A stretch of DNA of 64,000 nt from Bradyrhizobium sp. B124 (GCF_038967635.1 NZ_CP152413.1:8560001-8624000), one strand, 5' to 3'. Positions 8,705-17,102 are shown, counted from the first letter of the stretch. The notes: generated by a model not told the origin, from the letters alone. Made by a program: numbers and translations.

Positions 8705-9418
8705 ATGCTCGAACTCCATGCCATCTCGAAAAGGTTCGGCGCCATCGTCGTTGCCGATGCGATCGACCTGACGCTCTCCTCCGGCGAGGCGCTGGGCGTG
8801 ATCGGGCCGAACGGCGCCGGCAAATCGACGCTGTTCAACCTGATCACCGGGCTGCTGCGGCCGGATGCCGGCCGCATTGTGCTCGACGGCGTCGACATCA
8901 CGGCTCTCTCTCCCGAAGCACGCTGCCGGGCGGGCATCGGGCGCTCGTTCCAGATCCCGCAGCCGTTCGATCACCTCTCGGTGTTCGAGAACCTTGCGGT
9001 CGCCGCCCAATTCGGTGGCGGCCTCTCGGAGGCCGATGCGGTCCAGCATTGCGGCCGCATGCTTGATCTGACGGGGCTCGAAGCCAAGGCCAATCGGCTC
9101 GCCGGCAGCCTGCCGCTGCTCGATCGCAAGCGGCTCGAGCTGGCGCGGGCGCTCGCCACCAAGCCACGCACGCTGCTGCTCGACGAGATCGCAGGCGGTC
9201 TCACCGATGCCGAATGTCATGAGCTGGTCGAGACCATCCGCACCATCCACGCCGAAGGTGTCGGCATCATCTGGATCGAGCATGTCGTGCACGCGCTGCT
9301 CGCGGTGGTGCAGCGCCTGGTGGTCCTGAACTTCGGCAAGGTGGTCGCGCAAGGCGTGCCGGCGGAGGTGATGCGCTCGCGCGAGGTCGAGACCATCTAC
9401 ATGGGAGTGCCGGCATGA
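8705..9418 (+). CDS. Liv-type ABC transporter ATP-binding protein (LivG-like)
   Basis: 237 residues. Walker A GPNGAGKST (about 34-42), Q-loop region FQIPQPFDHLSV, Walker B LLLDEIAGGL and the switch His in IEHVVHAL are intact. The C-loop is degenerate: the stretch normally reading LSxGQ is replaced by GSLPLLDRKRLELARAL. The second LivG-like protein in this window has the same feature. An in-frame ATG at 8651 with a too-close GGAG is possible; 8705 fits the family start better. Stop overlaps the next start by 4 bp (ATGA). Confidence 0.87.
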   Translation: MLELHAISKRFGAIVVADAIDLTLSSGEALGVIGPNGAGKSTLFNLITGLLRPDAGRIVLDGVDITALSPEARCRAGIGRSFQIPQPFDHLSVFENLAVAAQFGGGLSEADAVQHCGRMLDLTGLEAKANRLAGSLPLLDRKRLELARALATKPRTLLLDEIAGGLTDAECHELVETIRTIHAEGVGIIWIEHVVHALLAVVQRLVVLNFGKVVAQGVPAEVMRSREVETIYMGVPA

Positions 9419-10119
9419 CCGCGCTGCTCAATGTCTCCGCCCTTGATGCGTTCTACGGCGACTTCCAGGCGCTGTTCGGCATCGATTTCGAATTGGCGGA
9501 GGGCGAGGCGGTCGCGGTGATCGGCGCCAACGGCGCCGGTAAGTCGACCATGCTGAAGTCGCTGGCCGGGCTCGTGAAGAGCCGCCCCGATGCGATCCGC
9601 CTCGGTGGACGGGCGATCGGCGATGCATCCGCGGCCAGCATCGTGCGGCTCGGGCTCGCGCTGGTCCCCGAGGGTCGCCAGCTGTTTCCTTCGCTCAGCG
9701 TCGAGGAGAACCTCTTGATCGGCGCCTATGGCGGCGAACGCAGCGCGCCCTGGGACCTCGCCGCGGTCTACCGCATGTTCCCGGTGCTGAAGGAGCGGCG
9801 CCGCGGCGCGGTCACGGCGCTGTCGGGCGGCCAGCAGCAGATGGTGGCGATCGGCCGTGCGCTGATGTCCAACCCACAGGTCCTGCTGTGCGACGAGATC
9901 AGCCTCGGCCTCGCGCCGATCGTGGTGGAGGACATCTACCGCATGCTGCCGCAGATCCGTTCGGGCGGCACCGCGGTCGTGCTGGTCGAGCAGGACATCG
10001 CCCGCGCGCTGCGGGCCGCCGATCGGTTCTATTGCCTACAGGAGGGACGGGTGACGCTGAGCGGACGGCCCAAGGATGCGGATCAGGACACGATCCGCGC
10101 AGCCTATTTCGGAGCATGA
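9415..10119 (+). CDS. Liv-type ABC transporter ATP-binding protein (LivF-like)
   Basis: 234 residues. Walker A GANGAGKST, canonical signature LSGGQQQM, Walker B LLCDEISLGL and switch His position occupied by VEQD, usual for LivF. It would pair with the LivG-like subunit on the cytosolic face of the permease. The ATG overlaps the preceding stop (ATGA), indicating translational coupling; the LivH-like gene starts 7 bp after the stop. Confidence 0.88.
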   Translation: MTALLNVSALDAFYGDFQALFGIDFELAEGEAVAVIGANGAGKSTMLKSLAGLVKSRPDAIRLGGRAIGDASAASIVRLGLALVPEGRQLFPSLSVEENLLIGAYGGERSAPWDLAAVYRMFPVLKERRRGAVTALSGGQQQMVAIGRALMSNPQVLLCDEISLGLAPIVVEDIYRMLPQIRSGGTAVVLVEQDIARALRAADRFYCLQEGRVTLSGRPKDADQDTIRAAYFGA

Positions 10120-10126
10120 GGGCGCC

Positions 10127-10993
10127 ATGAGCGGGTTCGACACCATCATCGAGGGCGTGCTGCTCGGCGGCGTCTATGCGCTGTTCGCGCTCGGTCTGTC
10201 GCTGATCTTCGGCATCATGCGTCTGGTCAATCTGGCGCATGGCGATCTGATCCTGCTCGCGGCCTATCTGGTGCTCAGCGCGACCACGGCGCTCGGCCTG
10301 CCGCTTGCGGCCGCAGCCCTCTTGGTCGTCGTGACGATGTTCGTGCTCGGTTTCGTGCTGCAGCGGCTGGTGCTGGAGCGCGTGCTCGGCGACGACATCC
10401 TGCCGCCACTGCTGGTCACCTTCGGCCTGTCGATCGTGATCCAGAACGCCCTGCTGCTCGGCTACGGCGCCGACAGCCGCCGGCTGCAGGCCGGCGCGTT
10501 CGAATCCTCGTCGGTGACGCTGGCACCCGGCCTGAGCATCGGGCTGGCGCCGCTGACCGCGCTGGTGACGGCGATCGCCGCCGTCGCGCTGCTGCAACTC
10601 ATCTTCTATCGCACCTCGCTCGGCCGCGCCTTCCGCGCCACCGCCGACAATCCCGCGATCGCGCAATTGATGGGCGTCAACGAGCGCAATGTCTATGCGA
10701 TCGCGGTCGGGCTCTCGCTCGCGGTGTCGGTGATCGCGGCTGTCGTGTTCGGCATCCGCGCCAGCTTCGATCCGTCGATCGGCCCGGCGCGGCTGCTCTA
10801 TGCGTTCGAGGCCGTGATCATCGGCGGTCTCGGCAGCCTGTGGGGAACGCTGGCGGGCGGCATCGTGCTCGGGCTCGCCCAGGCGATCGGGGGGCGGATC
10901 AATCCGGAGTGGCAGATCCTGGCCGGCCATCTCACCTTCCTTGCCGTGCTGATGGTGCGGCCGCGTGGGCTCTTCCCGGCGAGGCGGACATGA
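10127..10993 (+). CDS. Liv-type ABC transporter permease (LivH-like)
   Basis: 288 residues, strongly hydrophobic with about eight membrane segments. Starts GFDTIIEGVLLGGVYALFAL and contains IFGIMRLVNLAHGDLILL, the conserved LivH N-terminal signature, and VIIGGLGSLWGTLAGGIVLG near the end. One half of the inner-membrane channel. Its stop overlaps the LivM start by 4 bp. Confidence 0.88.
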   Translation: MSGFDTIIEGVLLGGVYALFALGLSLIFGIMRLVNLAHGDLILLAAYLVLSATTALGLPLAAAALLVVVTMFVLGFVLQRLVLERVLGDDILPPLLVTFGLSIVIQNALLLGYGADSRRLQAGAFESSSVTLAPGLSIGLAPLTALVTAIAAVALLQLIFYRTSLGRAFRATADNPAIAQLMGVNERNVYAIAVGLSLAVSVIAAVVFGIRASFDPSIGPARLLYAFEAVIIGGLGSLWGTLAGGIVLGLAQAIGGRINPEWQILAGHLTFLAVLMVRPRGLFPARRT

Positions 10994-12084
10994 GCGTCGA
11001 GAGCATCGATATCCCGGCAAGCCAAGAGGAGTGCGCGGTGGAAGCGCCGGTGTGGCAAGTTCGGGTCGGCACGCGCTTGTCGCGCGGTGCGGCCGTTGCC
11101 GGCATCGTGCTGGTCGTGGTGCTCGCCGCGCTGCCGGCGATCGCTTCGCGCAATTTGATCCAGGATCTGATCTTCGTCCTCACCATGCTGACGCTGGCGC
11201 AGCTCTGGAACGTGTTGGCCGGCTGGGGCGGACTGGTGTCGGTCGGGCAGCAGGCGTTCGTCGGGCTCGGCGCCTATGCGCTGTTCGCCGGCATCGTGAT
11301 GGCCGGGCTCGATCCCGTTGCGGCGATCCCGCTGGCCGGGCTGTTCGCGGCGCTGATCGCGGCGGTGCTCGGCCCGTTGCTGTTCCGGCTGGAGGGGCCG
11401 TATTTCGCGATCGGTAGCTGGGTTGCCGCCGAAGCGCTGCGGCTGATCTGCGCCCAGTTCAAGTCGCTCGGCGGCGGCACCGGGATGTCGATCTCGCCGG
11501 GCGAGCTGTCGCAGATGGTCGGGCTGAAGCCGGTGCAGGCGCTGCTCGGCCTGCGTCCGGCGGCCGCGCGCGACGTGCTGGTCTACTGGCTGGCGCTGCT
11601 GCTCGCCGTGCTGGTCACGCTCGGCATCTACGCCTTCATCCGCTCGCGCCATGGCCTCGCGCTCGCCGCAAGCCGGGACAATGCGGCGGCGGCGCGCAGC
11701 GTCGGCGTGCGCACCGCGCGGATTCGCCATCTGCTGTGGATCGCAGTCGCCTTCGCCACCGGCATGGTCGGCGCGGTGGTCTATCTGCAGAAGGCGCGCA
11801 TCTCGCCGGACGCGGCCTTCAGCGTCACCGACTGGACTGCCTATGTGATCTTCATCGTCGTGATCGGCGGCGTGCGCACCATCGAAGGCCCGATGGTCGG
11901 CGTGCTCCTGTTGTGGGGGCTCGTCACTTATCTCGCCCAGTATGGCAGCCTCTATCTGGTCGTGCTCGGCACGCTCGCCATCCTGATCATGCTGTTCATG
12001 CCGAGGGGCGTATGGGGCGCGGCGGCGCGGCGCTGGCAGGTGCAGCTGTTTCCGACACAGCGCTGGCTCGGCCGCAGTCGGTAG
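10990..12084 (+). CDS. Liv-type ABC transporter permease (LivM-like)
   Basis: 364 residues with multiple membrane segments after an approximately 35-residue cytosolic N-terminus. Diagnostic stretches are MLTLAQLWNVLAGWGGLVSVGQQAFVGLGAYA (LivM motif, cited in part) and the loop RDNAAAARSVGV followed by VIGGVRTIEGP. Last gene of the hydroxyquinol/importer operon; a large palindromic repeat begins 32 bp after the stop. Confidence 0.87.
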   Translation: MSVESIDIPASQEECAVEAPVWQVRVGTRLSRGAAVAGIVLVVVLAALPAIASRNLIQDLIFVLTMLTLAQLWNVLAGWGGLVSVGQQAFVGLGAYALFAGIVMAGLDPVAAIPLAGLFAALIAAVLGPLLFRLEGPYFAIGSWVAAEALRLICAQFKSLGGGTGMSISPGELSQMVGLKPVQALLGLRPAAARDVLVYWLALLLAVLVTLGIYAFIRSRHGLALAASRDNAAAARSVGVRTARIRHLLWIAVAFATGMVGAVVYLQKARISPDAAFSVTDWTAYVIFIVVIGGVRTIEGPMVGVLLLWGLVTYLAQYGSLYLVVLGTLAILIMLFMPRGVWGAAARRWQVQLFPTQRWLGRSR

Positions 12085-12115
12085 GTCCGGCTGCGCGATC
12101 CCGCGTCCTCAACCC

Positions 12116-12216
12116 GTCACCCTGAGGAGCGCGCCCTTGCGCGCGTCTCGAAGGGTCGACGGCCACCAGCCGGGCCGTTGATCCTTCGAGACGCGCTTCG
12201 CGCTCCTCAGGATGAC
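12116..12216. repeat. Intergenic palindromic repeat, GTCATCCTGAGG family
   Basis: Complementary arms GTCACCCTGAGGAGC and GCTCCTCAGGATGAC bound the element; inner arms around CTTCGAGACGCGC also pair. It lies between the convergent LivM-like and SnoaL-like genes, where it could end transcription from both sides. The same family recurs at 21877 and 60632. Confidence 0.75.
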
Positions 12217-12299
12217 GGGACTAACAGCGGCGCGTCGTTTTTGATTTTGCCAGGGCGACGTCAGACTTTTGTCTCGCTATCGCCTGTGCTCTTGGAGCC

Positions 12300-12764
12300 T
12301 CAGAACATCGTGTTGTTGTTCGCCGGATTCTCCGGAACGGGCTGCACCACGTCCCAATGCTCGACGATCTTGCCATCCTCGAGCTTGAAGATGTCGACGA
12401 TCGCATTGCCGCGGGTGCCGGGCTCGCGCACGGCGTGGACGTGCAGGATCACGTAGTCGCCGTCGACGAAGGAGCGCTTGATCTCGCTGTGCGAGTTCGG
12501 AAACTTCTCGCGCAGGAAGGCGATGAACTTGCGGAAGCCTTCCGCACCGTCGGCCGCGCCGGGATTGTGCTGCACATAGCGGTTGCCGACATAGGCGAGC
12601 GCCGCGTCGGCGTCCCTCTGGTTCAGCCCCTTCTCGTAGAAGGCCAGCACCGCCTTGCGGTTGGCTTCCTGCTGCGCGTCGCTGGTGGCGGCCATCGCGG
12701 TGGAAGACGCGAGCGCGAGGAGGAGCGCGGCGACGGCTGTCCGCGGCCGGAGAAGGGTCTTCAT
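12300..12764 (-). CDS. Secreted SnoaL-like (NTF2-fold) protein
   Basis: 154 residues. A Sec signal peptide is clear: MKTLLRPRTAVAALLLALAS followed by an Ala-x-Ala site near TAMAA. The mature part is a SnoaL-like cone fold: NRKAVLAFYEKGLNQRD, YVGNRYVQHNPGAADG, EGFRKFIAFLREKFPN, VDGDYVILHVHAV and VDIFKLEDGKIVEHWDVVQ. The family includes ester cyclases and proteins of unknown role; no substrate can be assigned. The ATG at 12764 was chosen because it begins the signal peptide; the frame extends further upstream. Single gene. Confidence 0.8.
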   Translation of the reverse strand: MKTLLRPRTAVAALLLALASSTAMAATSDAQQEANRKAVLAFYEKGLNQRDADAALAYVGNRYVQHNPGAADGAEGFRKFIAFLREKFPNSHSEIKRSFVDGDYVILHVHAVREPGTRGNAIVDIFKLEDGKIVEHWDVVQPVPENPANNNTMF

Positions 12765-12982
12765 CTGATGACTCCCGGTGGCTGATGGCGCGCGATCTGC
12801 GCGGTGCATGGCGCTGTCTACAGCCTCCATGCCGTCCCCGGAAGAACGCACCCCCGGCTCACATGGTCACCGGAAGATACCAGAGCCCCGTTCCGATTGA
12901 ACCGGAACGGGGCTCTGGATTCTTGTTTGACGCGTTTTCTTGACGCGAACCGGTATCCACTTCGCTCGAAAACGCTCTGGCC

Positions 12983-13903
12983 TCACGCCGCCTTCACCGC
13001 CGCCCCATGCGCGTGCTTGTCGATGGCGTCGATGATCTGCGGCCACATCGGGATCGGCAGCGCATGGCCCATGCCCTCGACCATCAGGAGCTTTGCGCCG
13101 GGGATCGAGACTGCGGTGTCCTTGCCACCTTCGGGATGCACCAGCGGATCGACGGTGCCGTGGATCACCAGCGTCGGCGCCTTGACGCTGCGCAGCCGCT
13201 CCTTGCGGCTGCCCGAGGCGAGGATGGCGCGGAGCTGGCGGCCGACGCCCTCCGGATTGAGACCGCGCTCAAAGGTGCGCCGCGCGCGTTCGGGGTCAAG
13301 CGCCTCATCTTCAGGGAACGAGCCGTTGCGCAGCACCTTCCATGTCTGGCCGAAACGCACGAAGTACTCCTCCTTGCTCTTCGGCGGCGGCGCCATCAGC
13401 ACTGCGGTCGCCTCGCGGGTCGGCCCCGGAATCTTCGGATTGCCTGTGGTCGACATGATCGAGGTCAGTGAGCGCACCCGCTCGGGGAAGGTGATCGCAA
13501 CCTCCTGCGCGATCATGCCGCCCATCGAGGCGCCGACCAGGTGCGCGGTGCGGATGCCGAGCGCATCCATCAATCCGATCGTGTCCCGCGCCATGTCGGC
13601 CAGCCGGTAGGGCGCTGCGACCGGAATCTTCAGGAAGCGCAGCTTGAGCAGCTCGAGGGCGGTCAGCCGCTTGCCGCCGCTCATGCGGGAGGACTTGCCG
13701 ATATCCCTGTTGTCGAACCGGATCACGCGAAAACCGCGCGCAGCAAGCTGGCGACAGAATTCGTCGTCCCAATGGATCATCTGGGCGCCGAGGCCCATGA
13801 TCAGAAGCAGCGGCTCCGCATTCGCATCGCCAAAAATCTCGTAGCAGATGTCGATGCCGTTGGCGCGGGTTAGTTGCGGCAACTGATGGGCGAGCGTGGT
13901 CAC
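12983..13903 (-). CDS. Alpha/beta hydrolase
   Basis: 306 residues. Oxyanion region LLLIMGLGAQMIHWDDEF, nucleophile elbow GASMGG (Ser), acid in VIHGTVDPLVHPEGG and His in GMGHALP near the C-terminus make a complete triad. This sequence type is common among alphaproteobacterial hydrolases related to TetX-neighbour esterases and PHA depolymerase-like enzymes; the substrate is unknown. GTG start at 13903 preceded by AGGAGAGG. Divergent from the phaE/phaC pair, with a shared 181-bp gap. Confidence 0.8.
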   Translation of the reverse strand: MTTLAHQLPQLTRANGIDICYEIFGDANAEPLLLIMGLGAQMIHWDDEFCRQLAARGFRVIRFDNRDIGKSSRMSGGKRLTALELLKLRFLKIPVAAPYRLADMARDTIGLMDALGIRTAHLVGASMGGMIAQEVAITFPERVRSLTSIMSTTGNPKIPGPTREATAVLMAPPPKSKEEYFVRFGQTWKVLRNGSFPEDEALDPERARRTFERGLNPEGVGRQLRAILASGSRKERLRSVKAPTLVIHGTVDPLVHPEGGKDTAVSIPGAKLLMVEGMGHALPIPMWPQIIDAIDKHAHGAAVKAA

Positions 13904-13994
13904 GGGCGTCCTCTCCTGGATTCGCGGTCAGGAGCCTGCATGCTGCCACGGATTGACGCAGCGCAGAAGAGCGTCAACGTCGCCGGGCGCGCCG

Positions 13995-14022
13995 CACTGT
14001 TGACCGATCAGCGGCAACAGTG
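13995..14022. promoter_or_regulatory. Inverted repeat between hydrolase and PHA synthase genes, candidate operator
   Basis: CACTGTTG (13995-14002) and its perfect complement CAACAGTG (14015-14022) are separated by 12 bases, in the gap between the divergent hydrolase and PHA synthase operon. The arms fit a dimeric regulator site. Binding protein unknown. Confidence 0.4.
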
Positions 14023-14084
14023 TCGTATGGCACAAACAAACTGAAGCGCGACAAGCGCTCGGAATTGACGTGGAGGAGGGCCGC

Positions 14085-14468
14085 ATGGCCGACAAGGGCA
14101 ACGACCCTGCCGTGATCTGGCAGGCGATGATTGGCGAGATGGAGAAGGGGTTCAACTCCTTCGGCAACCAGTTGATGAGCTCGCCTGAATTCTCCAAGGT
14201 GATGAATCAGGCCGGCAGCGCCGCGGCGGGCGCGCAGAAGCAGCTCGGCGAGATGATGGAGAAATATCTGCTGGCGATGAACCTGCCGAGCCGCGCCCAG
14301 CTCGTCGGCATGGCCGAGCGCCTGCAGTCGATGGAGACCCAGCTCAACGAGATCAAGACGCTGCTGCAGCAGGTGCACCACAATTCGCTGGCGCCGGACG
14401 ACGGCCACGGCGCAACGCCACGGCCGCCGCGCACCAGGCGCCCGCCATCGGAGGGAGACAGCAAATGA
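14085..14468 (+). CDS. Short PhaE/PhaR-like PHA synthase subunit
   Basis: 127 residues. The segment MMEKYLLAMNLPSRAQLVGM followed by AERLQSMETQLNEIKTLLQQ (about 63-100) resembles the C-terminal tail of class III/IV synthase partner subunits (PhaE, PhaR), which ends in a coiled coil; the rest is short and the tail is Pro/Arg-rich. PhaE is usually over 300 residues and PhaR about 200, so this is a compact form. Start at ATG 14085 after GGAGGAGGG. Its stop overlaps the synthase start (ATGA), so the two are translated together, which supports a subunit role. Confidence 0.65.
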   Translation: MADKGNDPAVIWQAMIGEMEKGFNSFGNQLMSSPEFSKVMNQAGSAAAGAQKQLGEMMEKYLLAMNLPSRAQLVGMAERLQSMETQLNEIKTLLQQVHHNSLAPDDGHGATPRPPRTRRPPSEGDSK

Positions 14469-15547
14469 ATGCTCCCACCGGGTTTGATTTCGCCTCGATC
14501 TCCGAGCGAGTCCAGTCCGAGGTGCAGCGTGCGATCCAGCGCAGCATCAAGGGCGTCGAGTATTTCTCGAGCTCCGGCCCCGAGCTCGGCTCGACGCCGA
14601 AGGACGTGCTGTATTCGCGCGGCACCATGAACCTCTATCACTACCGGCCGCAGGTCGACGAAATCTATCGCGTGCCGGTCCTGATCGTGATGGCGACCAC
14701 CAACCGCGGCTACATCCTCGACCTGGTGCCGGGGCAGAGCTTCATCGAGTTCCTGCTCAAGCGCGGCTTCGACGTCTACATGCTGGACTGGACCGCGCCG
14801 AAGCCCGAGGAGAAATCGCTGCGCATGGAGGACTACGTCCTCGACTTCATTCCGGAATCGGTCCGCCGCGTGCAGCAGGATTCCGGCGAAAAGGAAGTCT
14901 CCGTGATCGGCTATTGTTTCGGCGGCGTATTGTCGCTGCTCTATGGCTCGATCTTCAACGACGGGCCGATGAAGAATTTGATCTGCTTCACCACGCCGAT
15001 CGATTTCCGCGAGATGAAGCTGTTCTCGAATTTCGCCGACCGGCGCTATTTCGACGTCGACCGCCTGATCGACAGCACCGGCAACATGCCGCCCGAACTG
15101 ATCCTGCAATCGTTCGACATGTTGCGGCCGGCCGCGCGCGTGGTCGGCCAGATTCAGCTCTGGGACAACATCTGGAACGACGAGTTCGTCAAGTCGTACC
15201 GGATGTTCGACCGCTGGGCGACCGACACGCTGCCGCTGGCGGGCGAATATTTCCGCGCCATCACCAAGGACCTGATGTGGGACAACAAGCTCTACAACGA
15301 CACCATGACGGTCGGCGGCCGCGCGGCGAAACTCGCCGACATCAAGGTGCCGATCCTGCACGCGGTCGCCGAGCACGACCACATCGTGCCGTATGATGCG
15401 GCAAAGCACCTGATCCCCAAGATCGGCTCCGAGGACAAGGAGGAGGTGATGCTGAAAGGCGGTCACGTCTCGCTGGTCGCCGGCGCCAATGCAATCAAGC
15501 GGCTGTGGCCGAAACTGGACTCCTGGTTGAGCAAAAGATCGACCTAA
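14465..15547 (+). CDS. phaC: Class III-type polyhydroxyalkanoate synthase, catalytic subunit
   Basis: 360 residues, the length of class III/IV PhaC (about 355) and far shorter than class I enzymes (about 590). It polymerises (R)-3-hydroxyacyl-CoA into storage polyester at the granule surface. Lipase-like box GYCFGG places the catalytic Cys at 151; Asp305 (AEHDHIVP) and His334 (KGGHVSLV) complete the triad, nearly at the positions known in the Allochromatium enzyme (149, 302, 331). Coupled to the small PhaE-like gene upstream; a phasin lies about 0.8 kb downstream. Confidence 0.87.
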   Translation: MNAPTGFDFASISERVQSEVQRAIQRSIKGVEYFSSSGPELGSTPKDVLYSRGTMNLYHYRPQVDEIYRVPVLIVMATTNRGYILDLVPGQSFIEFLLKRGFDVYMLDWTAPKPEEKSLRMEDYVLDFIPESVRRVQQDSGEKEVSVIGYCFGGVLSLLYGSIFNDGPMKNLICFTTPIDFREMKLFSNFADRRYFDVDRLIDSTGNMPPELILQSFDMLRPAARVVGQIQLWDNIWNDEFVKSYRMFDRWATDTLPLAGEYFRAITKDLMWDNKLYNDTMTVGGRAAKLADIKVPILHAVAEHDHIVPYDAAKHLIPKIGSEDKEEVMLKGGHVSLVAGANAIKRLWPKLDSWLSKRST

Positions 15548-15573
15548 GAAGGGTCGACTTGAGAGAGATCGAC

Positions 15574-16170
15574 ATGACCGAACAACGTTCCTATCCGCGC
15601 CACGTCAAGACCGAGGCCGGCGACATCGAGTTCCGGCTGATGAAGCGGGCCGACGAGGCCGCGGTGCTGGCCTTCGCGCAGAACCTGCCGACGCATGATC
15701 TGCTGTTCCTGCCGCGCAACATCAGCCAGCCGAAGGTGCTGTCGGCCTGGATCAACGAGATCGAGCGCGGCGACATCACGAGCCTGCTAGCGGTCAAGGA
15801 CGGCAAGGTGGTCGGCTGCGGCACCCTGGTGCGCGATCCGCATTCCTGGTCGCCGCATGTCGGCGAGATCCGGATGGTGGTGTCGCTCGACGTGCGCGGG
15901 CAGGGCGTCGGCCGGGCACTGTCGCAGGAGACCTTCGCCATCGCGCTGGGCGCCGGGCTGGAGAAGTTCTCGGTGCAGATGACAGTCGACCAGCGGGCGG
16001 CAATCGCGCTGTTCGAAAGCCTCGGCTTCAAGGCGGAGGCCCTGCTGCGCGACCATGTCCGCGACGTCGAGGGCAAGACCCACGACATCGTCGTGCTCGG
16101 GCACAATGTGGCGCAGGTCCGGGCGCAGATGGAGGCATATGGGGTATCTGAAGCGGTTGGTGGTATTTAG
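15574..16170 (+). CDS. GNAT-family N-acetyltransferase
   Basis: 198 residues. GNAT core: RLMKRADEAAVLAFAQNLP, then VGEIRMVVSLDVRGQGVGRALSQE, where RGQGVGRA is the acetyl-CoA pyrophosphate loop, followed by MTVDQRAAIALFESLGFKAEALLRDHV. Substrate unknown. ATG 15574 has GAGAGAG upstream. It starts 26 bp after phaC in the same direction and could share its transcript, although a role in PHA metabolism is not evident. Confidence 0.85.
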   Translation: MTEQRSYPRHVKTEAGDIEFRLMKRADEAAVLAFAQNLPTHDLLFLPRNISQPKVLSAWINEIERGDITSLLAVKDGKVVGCGTLVRDPHSWSPHVGEIRMVVSLDVRGQGVGRALSQETFAIALGAGLEKFSVQMTVDQRAAIALFESLGFKAEALLRDHVRDVEGKTHDIVVLGHNVAQVRAQMEAYGVSEAVGGI

Positions 16171-16242
16171 AAACCTCAATCCGCCGGTTCCTTAGGCAAT
16201 CTGCCGGTTATTCATCCTGTTCACGCGTTCGTGATATCGCGG

Positions 16243-16260
16243 TGCAACATCGATGTTGCA
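16243..16260. promoter_or_regulatory. 18-bp perfect palindrome upstream of the phasin gene
   Basis: TGCAACATCGATGTTGCA is self-complementary over 18 bases and lies 91 bp before the phasin start. PhaR, the PHA-responsive repressor of alphaproteobacteria, binds TGC-rich sites upstream of phasin genes, so this is a good candidate. No binding is shown here. Confidence 0.55.
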
Positions 16261-16351
16261 ACGCACCATGGATTGTGACACAACAGCCTTGCCCCGGGCC
16301 AATCCGGACGGGGTGAGCCCATAGCTCAAACCTGAGGATGGAGAGACCCCA

Positions 16352-16828
16352 ATGACCACCGAAACCAATTCCGTGCTGAACAGCGTCAAGGAAGCCTTCG
16401 CGCCCGTCACCGAGGCGTTCACCAAGCTCCAGAACATGGAAGTTCCGGAAGCCGCCCGTGAGTTCGTGAAGAAGCAGGCCGAGGCCGCCAAGACCCGCGC
16501 CGCCGATGCGTATGCCGGCTCCGAGAAGGTGACCAACGTGATCGAGACCGCCGTTGCCGGTTCGGTGACCGAAGCCGCCAAGATCAGCCGCAACATCCAG
16601 CAGGCGCTCTACCAGGACGCCGAGGCGTTCTTCGCCGGCATCGACAAGCTCGCTTCCGCCAAGTCGCTGAGCGAAGCCGCCCAGATCCAGTCGGACATGG
16701 TCCGTGCGCGTGGCGAACTGTTCGTTTCGCGGGCGAAGGCCACCACCGAGTATCTCGGCAAGCTCGTCACCGACGGTGCGAAGACCGCGCAGGACAACTT
16801 CGCCAAGGTCTACAGCAAGACCGCCTGA
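16352..16828 (+). CDS. Phasin (PHA granule-associated protein)
   Basis: 158 residues, almost all helical and amphipathic: VKEAFAPVTEAFTKLQNMEV, EAAREFVKKQAEAAKTRAAD and QSDMVRARGELFVSRAKATT are typical of the Phasin_2 family. It coats polyhydroxyalkanoate granules and sets their size and number. ATG follows GGATGGAGAG. Codon choice is strongly biased, as for highly expressed genes. A strong intrinsic terminator follows, so it is its own transcript; the nearby PHA synthase supports the assignment. Confidence 0.92.
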   Translation: MTTETNSVLNSVKEAFAPVTEAFTKLQNMEVPEAAREFVKKQAEAAKTRAADAYAGSEKVTNVIETAVAGSVTEAAKISRNIQQALYQDAEAFFAGIDKLASAKSLSEAAQIQSDMVRARGELFVSRAKATTEYLGKLVTDGAKTAQDNFAKVYSKTA

Positions 16829-16856
16829 TCGCGCTTGCACTGACCACTGCCCTTTC

Positions 16857-16888
16857 GAAGGCCCGCCATTTTGCGGGCCTTCTTTTTT
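16857..16888 (+). terminator. Rho-independent terminator after the phasin gene
   Basis: GAAGGCCCGC (16857-16866), loop CATTTT, GCGGGCCTTC (16873-16882) and then six T. A perfect 10-bp GC-rich stem with U tract, 28 bp after the stop: the clearest intrinsic terminator in the window. Confidence 0.93.
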
Positions 16889-16898
16889 GCTTGTTGTC

Positions 16899-17060
16899 GT
16901 CGCCCGGCTCGACCGGGCGACCCAGTACGCCGCGGCCTATCGGCTCAAGCACGACCGTCTCCGGAATACTGGATCACCCGCATGCGCGGGTGATGACACT
17001 GAGCACGCTGAGTAAGCTAATTCCGTCACCCCTGCGCAAAGGCTTCGCCTTTGGCGCCGG
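16899..17060. repeat. Cluster of small hairpins and palindromic repeat remnants
   Basis: Three inverted repeats follow one another: GTCGCCCGG/CCGGGCGAC (16899-16921), ATCACCCGC/GCGGGTGAT (16973-16994) and AAAGGC/GCCTTT around TTC (17038-17052). They look like pieces of the intergenic palindromes found elsewhere in the window. No gene is seen here. Confidence 0.6.
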
Positions 17061-17102
17061 AGGTGCGAGCGGAGGCAAACTAGCGTACATTCGGAAGCCC
17101 CC

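Noticed and set aside
14000..14028. Promoter TTGACC with a -10 box for phaE/phaC
   Set aside because: The -10 at ideal spacing (TCGTAT) matches only three of six bases; the inverted repeat overlapping it is the more convincing signal.
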